Origin: Pseudomonadota bacterium
Lineage (GTDB): Bacteria > Pseudomonadota > Gammaproteobacteria > Steroidobacterales > Steroidobacteraceae
Length of the DNA: 29,901 nt
Reading direction: 5' to 3'
Assembly: GCA_023433515.1 (NCBI GenBank)
Contig: JAEZCN010000224.1
Coordinates: 1 to 29,901 of the forward strand
A model generated the notes under the pieces. It saw nothing but the letters and a program-made list of their open reading frames with translations, was not told where the DNA came from and made no database searches. A program made the translations under genes and the position numbers. Position 1 is the stretch's first letter. The number at the start of each line of letters is the position of its first letter. This document shows, in pieces, positions 8,519 to 17,160 of the stretch.

Positions 8519-9731
8519 AAACCGCCTTGGCTTGCGCGGGGGCGAGGACGTCCCGCACACGCGGTCCGAGATCCGCGGGGCAATGACCGTGCGTGGGCAG
8601 GGTCACGATTTCCGCGGCGACCTGTCGCGCGCCGGGCATCGGCAGTGATGGCTCGCGCAATTGCGCTCTGATCTCGGGGACGTCTGCTAACGCGGACGGA
8701 TAGGAACTGGTCGCGCCGATGCCCGCACGGTCCAGCGCATCCACCACGATGGCGCGCTCCAGCGGTGCACGGACGAGCACGGGAAATCGCAGGAAAACGG
8801 GGGCCGCGTCCGCTGCGATCGACGGCAGCGAGACTCCCGGAATGTCTCGTAGCGCCGTCGCGAGATTCGCAGCATTTCGCACGCGCGCGGCGTTGAGTTC
8901 ATCCAGTCGGTCGAAAAGCGTGAGCGCTACGCCGGACTGCAGTCGGCCGAGTCGCGTGATGGGGTAACGGGTCTCGTACACCGTGCGGCCGAGACCGAGA
9001 AAGGGCATGTGGCGAATCGCGCCGTACATGGATGGACGCAGGAACAGAGAGTAGATGGGAAGCTTGACGGCGTTGCCCGCTGCTTCGATGAGCGTCGGGC
9101 CACCGAGCGCGAATACGCGACGCGCGATTACTTCACCCAAGCGCTGGTTCCGGGCCAACACGATGCCGCCCTGGATCGTGCACAGCACCTTTCCCTTGTC
9201 GAAACTGTACAAGCCGGCATCGCCGAAGGCGCCAACAGCGCGGCCGCCGATGCGCGCGCCCAATGCCTGAGCGGAGTCGTCGAGCATGAACACGCCGCGC
9301 TCGTGAGCGATGGCTTCGATTTCCTCGAGCGCATTGGGAATGCCGTAAAGGTTGGCGGTGATCACCGCCAGAACGCGCGAGAAGTCGGCATCCCGAAGCG
9401 CGCGTGGATCGAGTCCCAGCGTCGCCGGATCGATGTCGCAGAGTCGAGGTCGCAGCCCGGCGCGCGCGATCGATGCCGCGACCGAATAGCAGGTGTAAGC
9501 GGGAATGATGACCTCGTCGCGCCGTGGATCGTCGGCCAGCTCCCGCATGGCTTCCAGCGCCAGCGTCATCGCAGCACGGCCCGAGGCGACGGGCAGACAG
9601 ACCGGCGCCGATGCGTGATCCCTCAGGCGAGCGGATAAACGCGCGGCCGGATCGCCCGCGAGGCCCCGCCAGAAGCCGCGCGCGATTTCGCCCAGCCTCA
9701 TCACGGTTCCACTCGGGGCCAGATACGTCAT
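8511..9731 (-). CDS. DegT/DnrJ/EryC1-family PLP aminotransferase-like protein
   Basis: The 406-aa fold-type I PLP protein has VIIPAYTCYSVA near residues 75-86, the cofactor-binding DDSAQALGA with Asp151-Asp152, and YSFDKGK ending at Lys181, which lines up with the Schiff-base Lys of sugar aminotransferases. It would transaminate a keto-sugar nucleotide to give an amino sugar for the EPS repeat. The middle region (about 200-260) departs from classical DegT enzymes, so a related role is possible. ATG 9731 lies 8 nt after the FemAB stop; an in-frame ATG at 9701 is an alternative, and neither has a strong ribosome site. The frame is open to 9914, overlapping the upstream gene. Confidence 0.82.
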   Translation of the reverse strand: MTYLAPSGTVMRLGEIARGFWRGLAGDPAARLSARLRDHASAPVCLPVASGRAAMTLALEAMRELADDPRRDEVIIPAYTCYSVAASIARAGLRPRLCDIDPATLGLDPRALRDADFSRVLAVITANLYGIPNALEEIEAIAHERGVFMLDDSAQALGARIGGRAVGAFGDAGLYSFDKGKVLCTIQGGIVLARNQRLGEVIARRVFALGGPTLIEAAGNAVKLPIYSLFLRPSMYGAIRHMPFLGLGRTVYETRYPITRLGRLQSGVALTLFDRLDELNAARVRNAANLATALRDIPGVSLPSIAADAAPVFLRFPVLVRAPLERAIVVDALDRAGIGATSSYPSALADVPEIRAQLREPSLPMPGARQVAAEIVTLPTHGHCPADLGPRVRDVLAPAQAKAVYA

Positions 9732-9739
9732 CGGCGTAT

Positions 9740-10885
9740 TCACGGGATTCCGCGGGCGATGTGCGGACCGATGGCCCGCGTCACCCACAGAGGCAGTCGT
9801 CGCCACGCCGCGATCGCGAGGCGGTACTTCGGATTGTCCACGTTGAGACCCGGCATGTCGCCGCCTCGAGGACGGTGAAAATACCAGTAGAGCTGGTGAG
9901 ATTGGGCATTCCACTTGGACTTGAACTGTTCGGCGCCCGAGTCCGCCGTCGAACGACCGAGATGAAACAGCTTCTGACCCGACACGCAGGTGTCGCGCAG
10001 CATTTCCCAGTAGATGACGTAGTTGGACTGGAGATTACGCATGTCGGCGCGCGTGCCGGCCCACATGCCTTCCACGGTGCCCTCGTGCATGCCGACCATG
10101 GCCGCCGAGACCGGCGTCTTGCCGGAACGGCAGGAGTAGAGGCGGGTGTTGTTCGGGAAGGCTTCGACCACCGCGCGGAAGTATTCCTTCGAGTAGATAG
10201 GCGTGCCGAGGTCCCGCCAAGAGAGCTGCAACACATCGTAGAAGTCGTCGAGCAGCTCGATTCCGCCAGCGATCACCTCGAGGCCGTTCTTCTGCGCGCG
10301 TCGCACGTTCTTGCGGTGCTTCTGCGAGAACGAATTGAACAGCGCCTCCGGATCGCTCTGCAGCTCGACCGTCAGGCTTACCTTTCGCAACGATACGGGC
10401 ATGTCGGTCGCCAGCGGTGTCGCGCAGCGTAGTTCGAGATAATCGGCGCGCAACCCGGCGGCGAGTTCGGCCGCGCGTTGCGCGAGCTGCAGCGCGATCG
10501 ATTCGTCTTCCGCCACCGGCCCGCCGTAGTTCACGAACGGCATCGAGCAGAGGATGCGTCCGAACAGGCGGCTTCTGACCATGACCAGCGGAAGGATGCC
10601 AACGATGACGCCGCCGCGCCTGGCGGCAAGGTAATGGGATTCGTGGCCCAGGAACCGCGAATTGATTCGACTCCAGTCGTGAAGGTGGTAGAAGCTGGCG
10701 CCCGGCCGGTTCCGCAGGAACCCATCCCATGCCTCCCGCATGGATTCACCGACGACCTCGATGGTGACCGGTTCCAGCGGCTGGATCGTGCTCGAGTTTC
10801 GATCTGACAATGTCTGCGCCGGGGAGTATTGGTCGGAAACGGGCGGTTCCAAAGTGCGACGCGATTCTAGCTGCACGACGGACAT
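9740..10885 (-). CDS. FemAB-like GNAT-fold protein of the exosortase/PEP-CTERM-associated type
   Basis: The product is 381 aa with the double-GNAT layout of Fem peptidyltransferases. ASFYHLHDW is near 63-71, MPFVNYGGP near 115-123, the basic KHRKNVRRAQKNGLEV near 189-204, and ELLDDFYDVLQLSWRDLGTP follows. This combination closely resembles the FemAB family described as PEP-CTERM system-associated. Fem enzymes use aminoacyl-tRNA to add amino acids; the donor and acceptor here are unknown, but an aminoacyl or acyl decoration of the EPS is likely. It heads the leftward operon. The start is uncertain: ATG 10885 gives about 40 extra N-terminal residues rich in polar residues, and an ATG at 10741 falls inside the conserved domain. 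Confidence 0.85.
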   Translation of the reverse strand: MSVVQLESRRTLEPPVSDQYSPAQTLSDRNSSTIQPLEPVTIEVVGESMREAWDGFLRNRPGASFYHLHDWSRINSRFLGHESHYLAARRGGVIVGILPLVMVRSRLFGRILCSMPFVNYGGPVAEDESIALQLAQRAAELAAGLRADYLELRCATPLATDMPVSLRKVSLTVELQSDPEALFNSFSQKHRKNVRRAQKNGLEVIAGGIELLDDFYDVLQLSWRDLGTPIYSKEYFRAVVEAFPNNTRLYSCRSGKTPVSAAMVGMHEGTVEGMWAGTRADMRNLQSNYVIYWEMLRDTCVSGQKLFHLGRSTADSGAEQFKSKWNAQSHQLYWYFHRPRGGDMPGLNVDNPKYRLAIAAWRRLPLWVTRAIGPHIARGIP

Positions 10886-10956
10886 CCTCGCGGGGGTATT
10901 TGCAACGCGGAGCAGGTCGGGTAAACACCCTGCAAACAAAGAGCTGGAACGATCTG

Positions 10957-12108
10957 ATGTATCAACGTGGCGCCCTGATCATGATTTCCTACGAGATTGG
11001 CATCGGTTTCGCAATCGGCCGGCTCATCAGCGTGTTCCACGAAATGGCGTTGCGTCTTACCGGCGATCCCGCGCGCGTCCACTTCTCGTTCGGCAAGGTT
11101 GGCGACGATCGCTCGTCCGCCTTGCCCGCCGATTTCCGCAATGTGCTCGAGTTCAACTACCGCAAGCACGGGCCCGAGGACGTCGCGCGGTTCACCGAGT
11201 ACCTGCGCAGGAACGACATCGGTCTCATCTTCGGCCTGGATCTGCCCGTGAGCGCGCCGTGCCTCAAACATGCGCGTCGTGCCGGCGTGGATACCGTCGT
11301 GAGTTATCTCGGCGCGCCGATGAGTTCCATGAACCATGGCCTGAAGCTGCTGCTCAAACGAATCGAAGTGGCCCTGGTGCGCCGGTACAAGCCCGATCAC
11401 TTCATCTTCGAATCGGAGGCCATGCGCCGTTTCGGAGTCCATGGCCGTGGCATCGATGCGCGCGCCACGTCCATCGTCCATACCGGCGTGGATGTCCGAA
11501 AGTTCAGTCCGGCTGACGACCAGCGAGGTGTGATGCGCGCGCGCTTCGGCATTCCGGCGGACCGCGCGGTCGTCGTGAACATGGGTCATCTTCATCGTCG
11601 TAAGGGCGTGCACGTGTTGATGGAGGCCATGGAGCATCTGGTGAGCGCCATGAGCCGGCGCGACATCCACTGCGTGTTCCTCGGCAATCGCCCGGGCGAA
11701 GCCGAGCAGTTCGCGGGAATCATCGATGCCGCGTCTTCCCACGTGACCTTCGGTGGCTACCAGTCCGACATCCCGGTCCTGCTCAACGGCGCCGACCTGG
11801 GTTGCATTCCCTCGACGGGCTGGGACTCCTTCCCGATGTCCTCTCTCGAGATGCAGGCCTGCGGCCTGCCCGTGATCGTGAGCGACCTGCAGGGCACGCC
11901 GGAGACGATCAGCGATGGTGAAACGGGGGTCGTCGTGCCGGCCGGCGACGCGGTGCGACTCGCGCAGACCATCGCCGCGCTCGTTGACGATCGCGAGCGA
12001 CTCGCGCGCATGCGCACGGCGGCGCGGGCGCGCATCGAGGCGCGCTTCGCCCGCGAGCACCAGATCGACGCGCTCAGCGAGTGTGTAGGACGTCTGACGC
12101 ATCGGTGA
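10957..12108 (+). CDS. Family 4 glycosyltransferase
   Basis: The 383-aa GT-B protein begins with a Rossmann strand (RGALIMISYEIGIGFAIGRL) and has the donor-domain element MGHLHRRKGVHVL. Its late motif WDSFPMSSLEMQACGLPV has Asp in place of the first Glu of EX7E. ATG 10957 is chosen because it begins just before the first beta-strand; ATG 10981 is possible but would cut into that strand. The frame is open to 10810, where it would overlap the divergent FemAB gene. It stands alone, divergent from FemAB (71 nt gap) and tail-to-tail with the next GT4, whose coding end it overlaps by 35 nt. The sugar specificity is unknown. Confidence 0.85.
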   Translation: MYQRGALIMISYEIGIGFAIGRLISVFHEMALRLTGDPARVHFSFGKVGDDRSSALPADFRNVLEFNYRKHGPEDVARFTEYLRRNDIGLIFGLDLPVSAPCLKHARRAGVDTVVSYLGAPMSSMNHGLKLLLKRIEVALVRRYKPDHFIFESEAMRRFGVHGRGIDARATSIVHTGVDVRKFSPADDQRGVMRARFGIPADRAVVVNMGHLHRRKGVHVLMEAMEHLVSAMSRRDIHCVFLGNRPGEAEQFAGIIDAASSHVTFGGYQSDIPVLLNGADLGCIPSTGWDSFPMSSLEMQACGLPVIVSDLQGTPETISDGETGVVVPAGDAVRLAQTIAALVDDRERLARMRTAARARIEARFAREHQIDALSECVGRLTHR

Positions 12109-13285
12109 GCGCGCGGGCAGGGCGGGTGAGTTCGGCATAGAGCGCCTCGTGGGCGGCGATCATGTGCTGCGTGGTGAACAACTCGCGGTAACGGGCGCGC
12201 GCCGCGCCGCCGAGACTGGCGCGCAGTGCGGGATCCCGCAGCAGACGACGCAATTCACGCGCCAGCGCCTGCGGATCGCCCGGCGGCACGATGATGCCGG
12301 TCTTCTCGTGCAGCACGACGTGCGGATTCTCTCCGACGGACGTGACGACGTGCGCCTTGCCCGAAGCCATCGCCTCGAGCACCACGACGGACATGGCCTC
12401 CCAGCGCGACGACTGCACGAAGATGTCGCACAGCGGCAGCATCCGCTGCGACGCCTGCGGCACCCACCCGAGAAACTTCACGGTGTCGCCGAGTCCGAGA
12501 CGTGCGGCCTGGGCTTCGAGCGTTTCGCGCAATCTGCCTTGGCCGGCGATCAGCAGGCGAAAGCGGTCGCCGCCGTCGCGCAGCAACGCGGCGGCCTCAA
12601 GTAGATAGTCCAGCCCCTTTTGCGGAATGAGCGTGCTGACACTTGCGATGGTCGGCACGTCCGACGGCTCGACGCCCTCCGGAGGCGCCACGTCCTGCCG
12701 CAACTGCGGATCGTCCACGCCGTTCCACAACACGCGCAATCGTTCGCTCGGAATCCCGTACAGCGCGCGGATCGACGCCGCCTGTGCGTTGCCGACTGCG
12801 ACCAGTCCATCGGCGACGCGCCACAAAGTGCCTTCGATGAACTTGTGCCAGCGGGTGCGATGCGGATAGTTGCCGAAGTGAAACGTGTGCACCAGCCGCA
12901 GGCCCGGCGTCGTCAGCCGGCAAAGAGCGCCGTCGATGAGTCCGTGGATGTCATGAGTGTGAATGACCTCGATGCGGTGCTCGCGGATCATCCGGCGCAG
13001 CTTCAGGAAGGTAAGGTAGTCGCGTTTGCCGGGCACGAGGCCCGGCACCGGATTCAGATTCACGCCGGCGCGCAGCATCTGGTCCGCGATGAGCCCGGGT
13101 TGTTTGAGGTAACAGGCGCGCACCTCGAAGCGGGCCTTGTCGACACGTTCGGCCAGCGACGCCGCAACCTGTTCGGCGCCGCCGATGTGCAGCGTCGAGT
13201 TGACCATGAGCAGGCGCACCGGACCCGAACGGAGCGGTGATGCGTTGGCCGCGCGCTCCCGCCGCGGAACTTCCTGCTGATCCAT
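12074..13285 (-). CDS. Family 4 glycosyltransferase
   Basis: The product is 403 aa. It has RLLMVNSTLHIGGAEQVAA with the glycine-rich acceptor loop (about 24-42), IHTHDIHG in the N-terminal domain, VSTLIPQKGLDYLLEAA with the donor-binding Lys, and the EX7E motif in SSRWEAMSVVVLEAMASGK. The GGAEQVA loop is typical of GT4 enzymes that add sugars to lipid-linked EPS or capsule intermediates. The first 20 residues are polar and may not all be translated. The region before ATG 13285 has no strong ribosome site. It is transcribed away from the secreted beta-helix gene, with a 270-nt spacer, and its 3' end overlaps the opposing GT4. Confidence 0.88.
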   Translation of the reverse strand: MDQQEVPRRERAANASPLRSGPVRLLMVNSTLHIGGAEQVAASLAERVDKARFEVRACYLKQPGLIADQMLRAGVNLNPVPGLVPGKRDYLTFLKLRRMIREHRIEVIHTHDIHGLIDGALCRLTTPGLRLVHTFHFGNYPHRTRWHKFIEGTLWRVADGLVAVGNAQAASIRALYGIPSERLRVLWNGVDDPQLRQDVAPPEGVEPSDVPTIASVSTLIPQKGLDYLLEAAALLRDGGDRFRLLIAGQGRLRETLEAQAARLGLGDTVKFLGWVPQASQRMLPLCDIFVQSSRWEAMSVVVLEAMASGKAHVVTSVGENPHVVLHEKTGIIVPPGDPQALARELRRLLRDPALRASLGGAARARYRELFTTQHMIAAHEALYAELTRPARALTDASDVLHTR

Positions 13286-13555
13286 TTACGTAAGGTAACG
13301 CCCCGGCCGCCGTTCGGGGCCCCGGCTGCGATATTTGGCCTTCGAAAACGTGAACTCGCACAGGCGACATGGATACTTTTACTACATTTCCCGCGTCGCA
13401 AATCGCCTACTCTGGCGGGCCGGTGCACGATTCTGCTCAAATCTCCGGAGGCAACAAATCGCTTGCTTGCCGAGTTCGGTCGCCTTTCCACGGGGCCGTG
13501 GGCCGCGGCTAAATATGTTCAGTGCCGCTCCGATCATGATGAGGAGATTCTGTCA
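13286..13555. other. Divergent intergenic spacer, the largest in the window
   Basis: These 270 nt separate a leftward GT4 gene from the rightward secreted beta-helix gene. Base composition is lower in GC than the flanks, with patches such as 13376-13391. A short GC inverted repeat (CCCCG at 13301-13305, CGGGG at 13315-13319) lies just upstream of the GT4 start. No convincing -35/-10 pair, open frame or RNA gene was found, but both flanking promoters must lie here or be absent. Confidence 0.5.
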
Positions 13556-15100
13556 ATGAAATTTGCCCTTCCCTTCCGTCGGCTCTTGCTAGCGAGTTGC
13601 GTCCTCGTGGCTGCCGCGCCGGCGTTCGCGGCTAACTACCCGCTCGAGCTCGTGTCGCCGCGCGCGGTCAATACCTCGCCCGCCACGGGTTATCCGGCCA
13701 TATCCGGTCAGCACAGAATCTACAAAGCGTATCCCGGGTTGGTCTACAACATCCGGGCCGCGGTCATCGGGGGTGCATGGCCATACACCTTCTCGCTGAG
13801 CAATGCGCCCTCGGGAATGACGATCGACTCGCGCACTGGGACGATCAACTGGACCAATCCGCAGGCGAACGCTGCGCCCACGATCACAGTGAGGGACTCG
13901 GAAGGCGCTACCCAGAGCTCGACCTGGAACATCACGGTGACGACCGAGGGGTTCCGCTTCATTGATGCGACTAACGGTCGCAATGCGTCGACCAACGGCT
14001 GCACGTCGAGCTGCGGCACTGGCACCGCGCAGAATCCATGGCGGACCATCAGCGACATGGTGAGTGCGGGCAACACCAGCGGACTGATCACGTATTTCCG
14101 CGCCGGTACGTATCGCGTCACTGATCTGCCGCGCGCCAGCGTGGGATCGCCCTGGGAGCGCGTCGAGATCGCCGGCGCGCAGCGTTCGGTGATCTGGCTG
14201 GCGTATCCCAACGAGACACCGCTCATCGATTTCATGTTCCGCGCAGGAGGTTCGGAGCCGGGTCCGATGATCCGCCTGACAGGCAGCTACGTGTACATCG
14301 ACGGTTTCGAGACCACCAACTCCCACATCATGGGTTTCCAGGTGACCTCGGGTCCGAGCGACAACTACCGGACGTTCCGTCGCCTGCGCATGCACGACAA
14401 CAGTGAGCCGAGCGCCAACAACGACGGCAGCAACGCCTCGTTCATCATGACCACGCAGAACTACGGAGCCTGGTCGAACTACATGGTCGTGCAGGACTGT
14501 GAGTTCTATCGCGCGCCGGTCGACCCGATGATGAAGATTTACTCGCAGCGCAAGCTGCTCGTCGAGAGCAACTACTGGCACGACGCATGGCGCGGCATCG
14601 AGCTCAAGGCCGATATCCCGCAGTTCACTTTGCGAAACAATCGCTTCGAGAACTTCACGCACATGGCCATCGGCGGCAACATGGATGAGGGTACGACCTC
14701 CGGCGAGATCAACTTCAATCTCGTGCGCCAGACGAGCGATCTCGCGCTGGACGTCAACCAGAACGGCACCGGCCGCCGCATCGACATCTACCGCAACACC
14801 TTCATCGGTCGTGTGCAGGTGCGGAACACCGACTCGGCCGACGGTCCGTTCCGCTTCTACAACAACGTCATCGTGAGTTCGGACGCCGGCACGCCGAGCG
14901 GTTCGCACATCTATCATTCGAACGTCAGCGACGTTTCGCGCATCACAATGACGGAGAATCTGGTGGGTTATCCGAACCAGAACATCGTCACGTCCAGCGG
15001 CGCGCTGTCATCCGGGTATGCCCAGTACGTAGGGACCCGTGGTTACGAGCTCGGCACGGAGGTCCGACCGAGACCGCCGGCGCAGTTGACCGCGCAGTAA
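13556..15100 (+). CDS. Secreted protein with Ig-like domain and right-handed parallel beta-helix
   Basis: The 514-aa product has a signal peptide: basic MKFALPFRRLL, a hydrophobic core, and likely cleavage after APAFA (about residue 25). A putative cadherin/He_PIG-type Ig domain covers about 60-130 (WPYTFSLSNAPSGMTI, then TGTINWTNP). From about 135 to the end it is rich in Asn, Thr and Ser, with a GTAQNPWRTISDM entry and repeated RNNRFENF- and YRNTFIG-like rungs, as in pectate-lyase-like beta-helices that cleave or bind acidic polysaccharides. GAGGAG at 13541 supports ATG 13556; the frame opens earlier at 13463. No PEP-CTERM tail or anchor is seen. It is likely a periplasmic or extracellular polysaccharide lyase, hydrolase or epimerase acting on this EPS. 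Confidence 0.83.
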   Translation: MKFALPFRRLLLASCVLVAAAPAFAANYPLELVSPRAVNTSPATGYPAISGQHRIYKAYPGLVYNIRAAVIGGAWPYTFSLSNAPSGMTIDSRTGTINWTNPQANAAPTITVRDSEGATQSSTWNITVTTEGFRFIDATNGRNASTNGCTSSCGTGTAQNPWRTISDMVSAGNTSGLITYFRAGTYRVTDLPRASVGSPWERVEIAGAQRSVIWLAYPNETPLIDFMFRAGGSEPGPMIRLTGSYVYIDGFETTNSHIMGFQVTSGPSDNYRTFRRLRMHDNSEPSANNDGSNASFIMTTQNYGAWSNYMVVQDCEFYRAPVDPMMKIYSQRKLLVESNYWHDAWRGIELKADIPQFTLRNNRFENFTHMAIGGNMDEGTTSGEINFNLVRQTSDLALDVNQNGTGRRIDIYRNTFIGRVQVRNTDSADGPFRFYNNVIVSSDAGTPSGSHIYHSNVSDVSRITMTENLVGYPNQNIVTSSGALSSGYAQYVGTRGYELGTEVRPRPPAQLTAQ

Positions 15101-15104
15101 GGAA

Positions 15105-15854
15105 TCAGCCGCGGGCGCCGGCTTCAGCCGGCGCCTTGCGGCAGACTGCGAACAGGTGGTTCTTGCCCATGGGACCTTTGCCACCTCCGCCCATTGATTC
15201 ACGTATCGCATTGAGCGCGTAAGCACCCATGCTCGTCAGCGTGCGCAGCGGAGCGCGCATGGAAGGCCGCTTGAGCGCGTAGCTGAACAGCGCATCCGCG
15301 TTCACGCGATATTCGATCTTCACGTCGGCGAAGTACTTGCGAAGCAGCGCTTCGAGCTGCGCGCCGCGATAGTGACGTTTGTGGTCCGGATAGGGCTTCG
15401 GTTTGAAATCGCCGTTGGGCGTGGTCATGACGAAATATCCACCCGGCTGCAGCACCCGCGCCACGTTGGCCACGAACACCTCGTCTTCCTCGACGTGCTC
15501 GAGCACCTCGATGGCGGTCGCCATGGCGAAGTGCCCATCGGGCAGCTTCGTCCTCGTCATGTCGTCGTACAGGTACTCCGTCACGTTGCTGCGGCGCCGG
15601 AGTATGTTATCCCGGATTTCGTCGGTGGCCCCGAGATCCAGCTGCTTCTGGATCTCGCGCTCTCGCGGCACATCGGTGATCCAGATTTCGGCCGGGACGT
15701 TGATGGTGTAGTTGGAGCGTCGCCCACCAACGTCCAGCGCGCGGAATTTTCCTCCGATTCCACGCGCGATCTTCTTGATGGTCCGATGAACGTACTGGTG
15801 CAGCGGGTGCTCGAAGCGCAGCGTGCACAGGTAGAGCATTTCAAATCTAGTCAT
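15105..15854 (-). CDS. Class I SAM-dependent methyltransferase
   Basis: The product is 249 aa. The SAM-binding strand and loop read LDVGGRRSNY (40-49), a reduced form of the GxGxG motif. The acidic post-I region includes ITDVPRE (59-65), and the MATAIEVLEHVEEDE stretch (111-125) matches the motif found in ubiE/Methyltransf_11 enzymes, followed by LQPGGYFVMTTPN. It probably methylates a sugar or acyl group on the glycan precursor. ATG 15854 overlaps the upstream GT4 stop (ATGA, 15851-15854), so the two are co-translated. The reading frame is open to 16712, but that extension is the shadow of the GT4 gene. Its tail is 4 nt from the beta-helix stop. Confidence 0.85.
   Translation of the reverse strand: MTRFEMLYLCTLRFEHPLHQYVHRTIKKIARGIGGKFRALDVGGRRSNYTINVPAEIWITDVPREREIQKQLDLGATDEIRDNILRRRSNVTEYLYDDMTRTKLPDGHFAMATAIEVLEHVEEDEVFVANVARVLQPGGYFVMTTPNGDFKPKPYPDHKRHYRGAQLEALLRKYFADVKIEYRVNADALFSYALKRPSMRAPLRTLTSMGAYALNAIRESMGGGGKGPMGKNHLFAVCRKAPAEAGARG
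15114..15135. terminator. Perfect 9-bp GC inverted repeat with 4-nt loop at a convergent gene junction
   Basis: GGCGCCGGC (15114-15122), loop TTCA and GCCGGCGCC (15127-15135) form a perfect hairpin in either transcript. It sits inside the last codons of the methyltransferase gene and 14 nt past the beta-helix stop. No T-run follows on either strand, so it is not a classical intrinsic terminator; it could slow RNA polymerase or protect 3' ends. Confidence 0.4.
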
Positions 15855-17113
15855 GACGTTTCCGCGTTTCCGTGTCGTTGATCCTGGGTGGCAGCCACGC
15901 TCGACGTGACCTGCCGGTAGATGCGCCCGAGCTTTTCGCCGAGCGCGCTCCACGCATATTTCTCCTCGATCCGTTTGCGCGCCGCCGCGCCGAGACGTGC
16001 CCGCTCGGCCGGGTCGCGCAGCAGCTTCACGACACAAGCGGCGAAAGAGGCCGGATCGTCGGCCAGTTCGAAATGTTCGCCGGCGGTCGCGTCGATGCCC
16101 TCCGCCCCGAGCGTCGTCGAGACGATGGCCTTGCCTTGCGCCATGGCGTCGAGCACCTTGAGCCGGGTGCCGCCCCCGACGCGCATGGGCACGACGTAGA
16201 TGGCCGCGCGCGCCACCACCGGGCGGATATCGTCGACGAAGCCCGGGACTTCGATGGACGGATCGCGGGCCGCGGATTCGCGCGCGTGCTGGCTCGGGAA
16301 TTTTCCGATCGCGGCGAAGCGCGCTTCGGGCACCTGAACGCGGACGAGCGGCCAGATCTCGTCGATGAACCAGTGCACGGCATCGCGGTTCGCGAACATG
16401 CCCATGCCACCGGTGAATACCAGCAACGGAGTTTCCTGGCCGGAGCGGGGACGGAAGTATTCGGTGTCGACGCCGTTGGAAACCACGCAGGTGTGCGCAT
16501 CGGGACAGATGCCGCGCAGCGTTTCGGCGTCGGCGTCCGATACCATGATGTTCACGAAATCCCGGCAGACCCGTGCTTCGAGGCGCCGCAACCGCTCGGC
16601 CTGCGAACGCACGTACCAGCGCTGCGCGAATCCGCGTTCCCGTTCGGCGCGTCGCGCCATGAGCTGCGACTCGACGTTGTGATGGGCGAGGGTGAGCGGG
16701 ATTCCGCCGCAATCCCCGGCATATTGGGCGAGGGCGATGGTGTCAAGGTGCACTAGATCGAAGGCGCCCGGCGTGGCGCACAACTCGCGCAGCCGCGCGC
16801 GCAGCGCGGGGCTGCGATGCGCGAGAACACTGAACGGATCACTGCGCAGTGCGCCGAGGGCCAGCGCGGCCATCATGTGCGCCGGCGACTTCTTCGGCCA
16901 GAGCTTGAAGTATTCGACCGTTCGGCAGAAACCGCGCAGCTCGCGCAGGCTGCGTTCCACGGGCTCCCCATGCGGCAGCTCGTTCGGATGATGGAACGCC
17001 AGCAGATGGATTTCGTGATGTTTGCCGAGCTCACGCAGCAGGTTGTAGCCACGTTGAAGCACTCCTCCATGAGGCGGGTAGGGCACGATCTGGGTTACAT
17101 AAAGAATCTTCAT
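15851..17113 (-). CDS. Family 4 sugar transferase, exosortase-associated (stp1-like) type
   Basis: The 420-aa product begins MKILYVTQIVPYPPHGGVLQ, then has LAHHNVESQLMARRA in the middle, VFTGGMGMFANRDAVHWF at the start of the donor domain, and PMRVGGGTRLKVLDAMAQGK near the end. These features match the sugar transferase group (stp1) reported near EpsH-type exosortases. The EX7E first Glu is replaced in GGGTRLKVLDAM, as is usual for this subgroup. It heads a two-gene leftward unit with the methyltransferase. It diverges from the next gene across only 47 nt. GGA a few bases before ATG 17113 is the only ribosome-site candidate. Confidence 0.87.
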   Translation of the reverse strand: MKILYVTQIVPYPPHGGVLQRGYNLLRELGKHHEIHLLAFHHPNELPHGEPVERSLRELRGFCRTVEYFKLWPKKSPAHMMAALALGALRSDPFSVLAHRSPALRARLRELCATPGAFDLVHLDTIALAQYAGDCGGIPLTLAHHNVESQLMARRAERERGFAQRWYVRSQAERLRRLEARVCRDFVNIMVSDADAETLRGICPDAHTCVVSNGVDTEYFRPRSGQETPLLVFTGGMGMFANRDAVHWFIDEIWPLVRVQVPEARFAAIGKFPSQHARESAARDPSIEVPGFVDDIRPVVARAAIYVVPMRVGGGTRLKVLDAMAQGKAIVSTTLGAEGIDATAGEHFELADDPASFAACVVKLLRDPAERARLGAAARKRIEEKYAWSALGEKLGRIYRQVTSSVAATQDQRHGNAETS

Positions 17114-17160
17114 CGATCCAGTTCAATACGTACAATCCGACCTTTTTCAGGGACCACACG
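17114..17160. promoter_or_regulatory. Short divergent promoter region
   Basis: This 47-nt AT-richer spacer separates two divergent genes and must hold at least part of their start signals. A rightward TACAAT (17131-17136) is one mismatch from a -10 box and sits 24 nt before ATG 17161, but the -35 candidate (near 17109-17114) is poor and lies in the other gene's first codons. CAGGGA before ATG 17161 may serve as ribosome site. Confidence 0.3.

Noticed and set aside
15040..15100. PEP-CTERM or other sorting tail on the secreted beta-helix protein
   Set aside because: The C-terminus ends in a Pro/Arg/Gln-rich stretch with no PEP motif, transmembrane helix or basic tail.
15855..16712. N-terminal extension of the methyltransferase frame
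   Set aside because: Shadow of the stp1-like GT4 gene; the ATGA overlap at 15851-15854 and the motif MTRFEM start explain the real protein.
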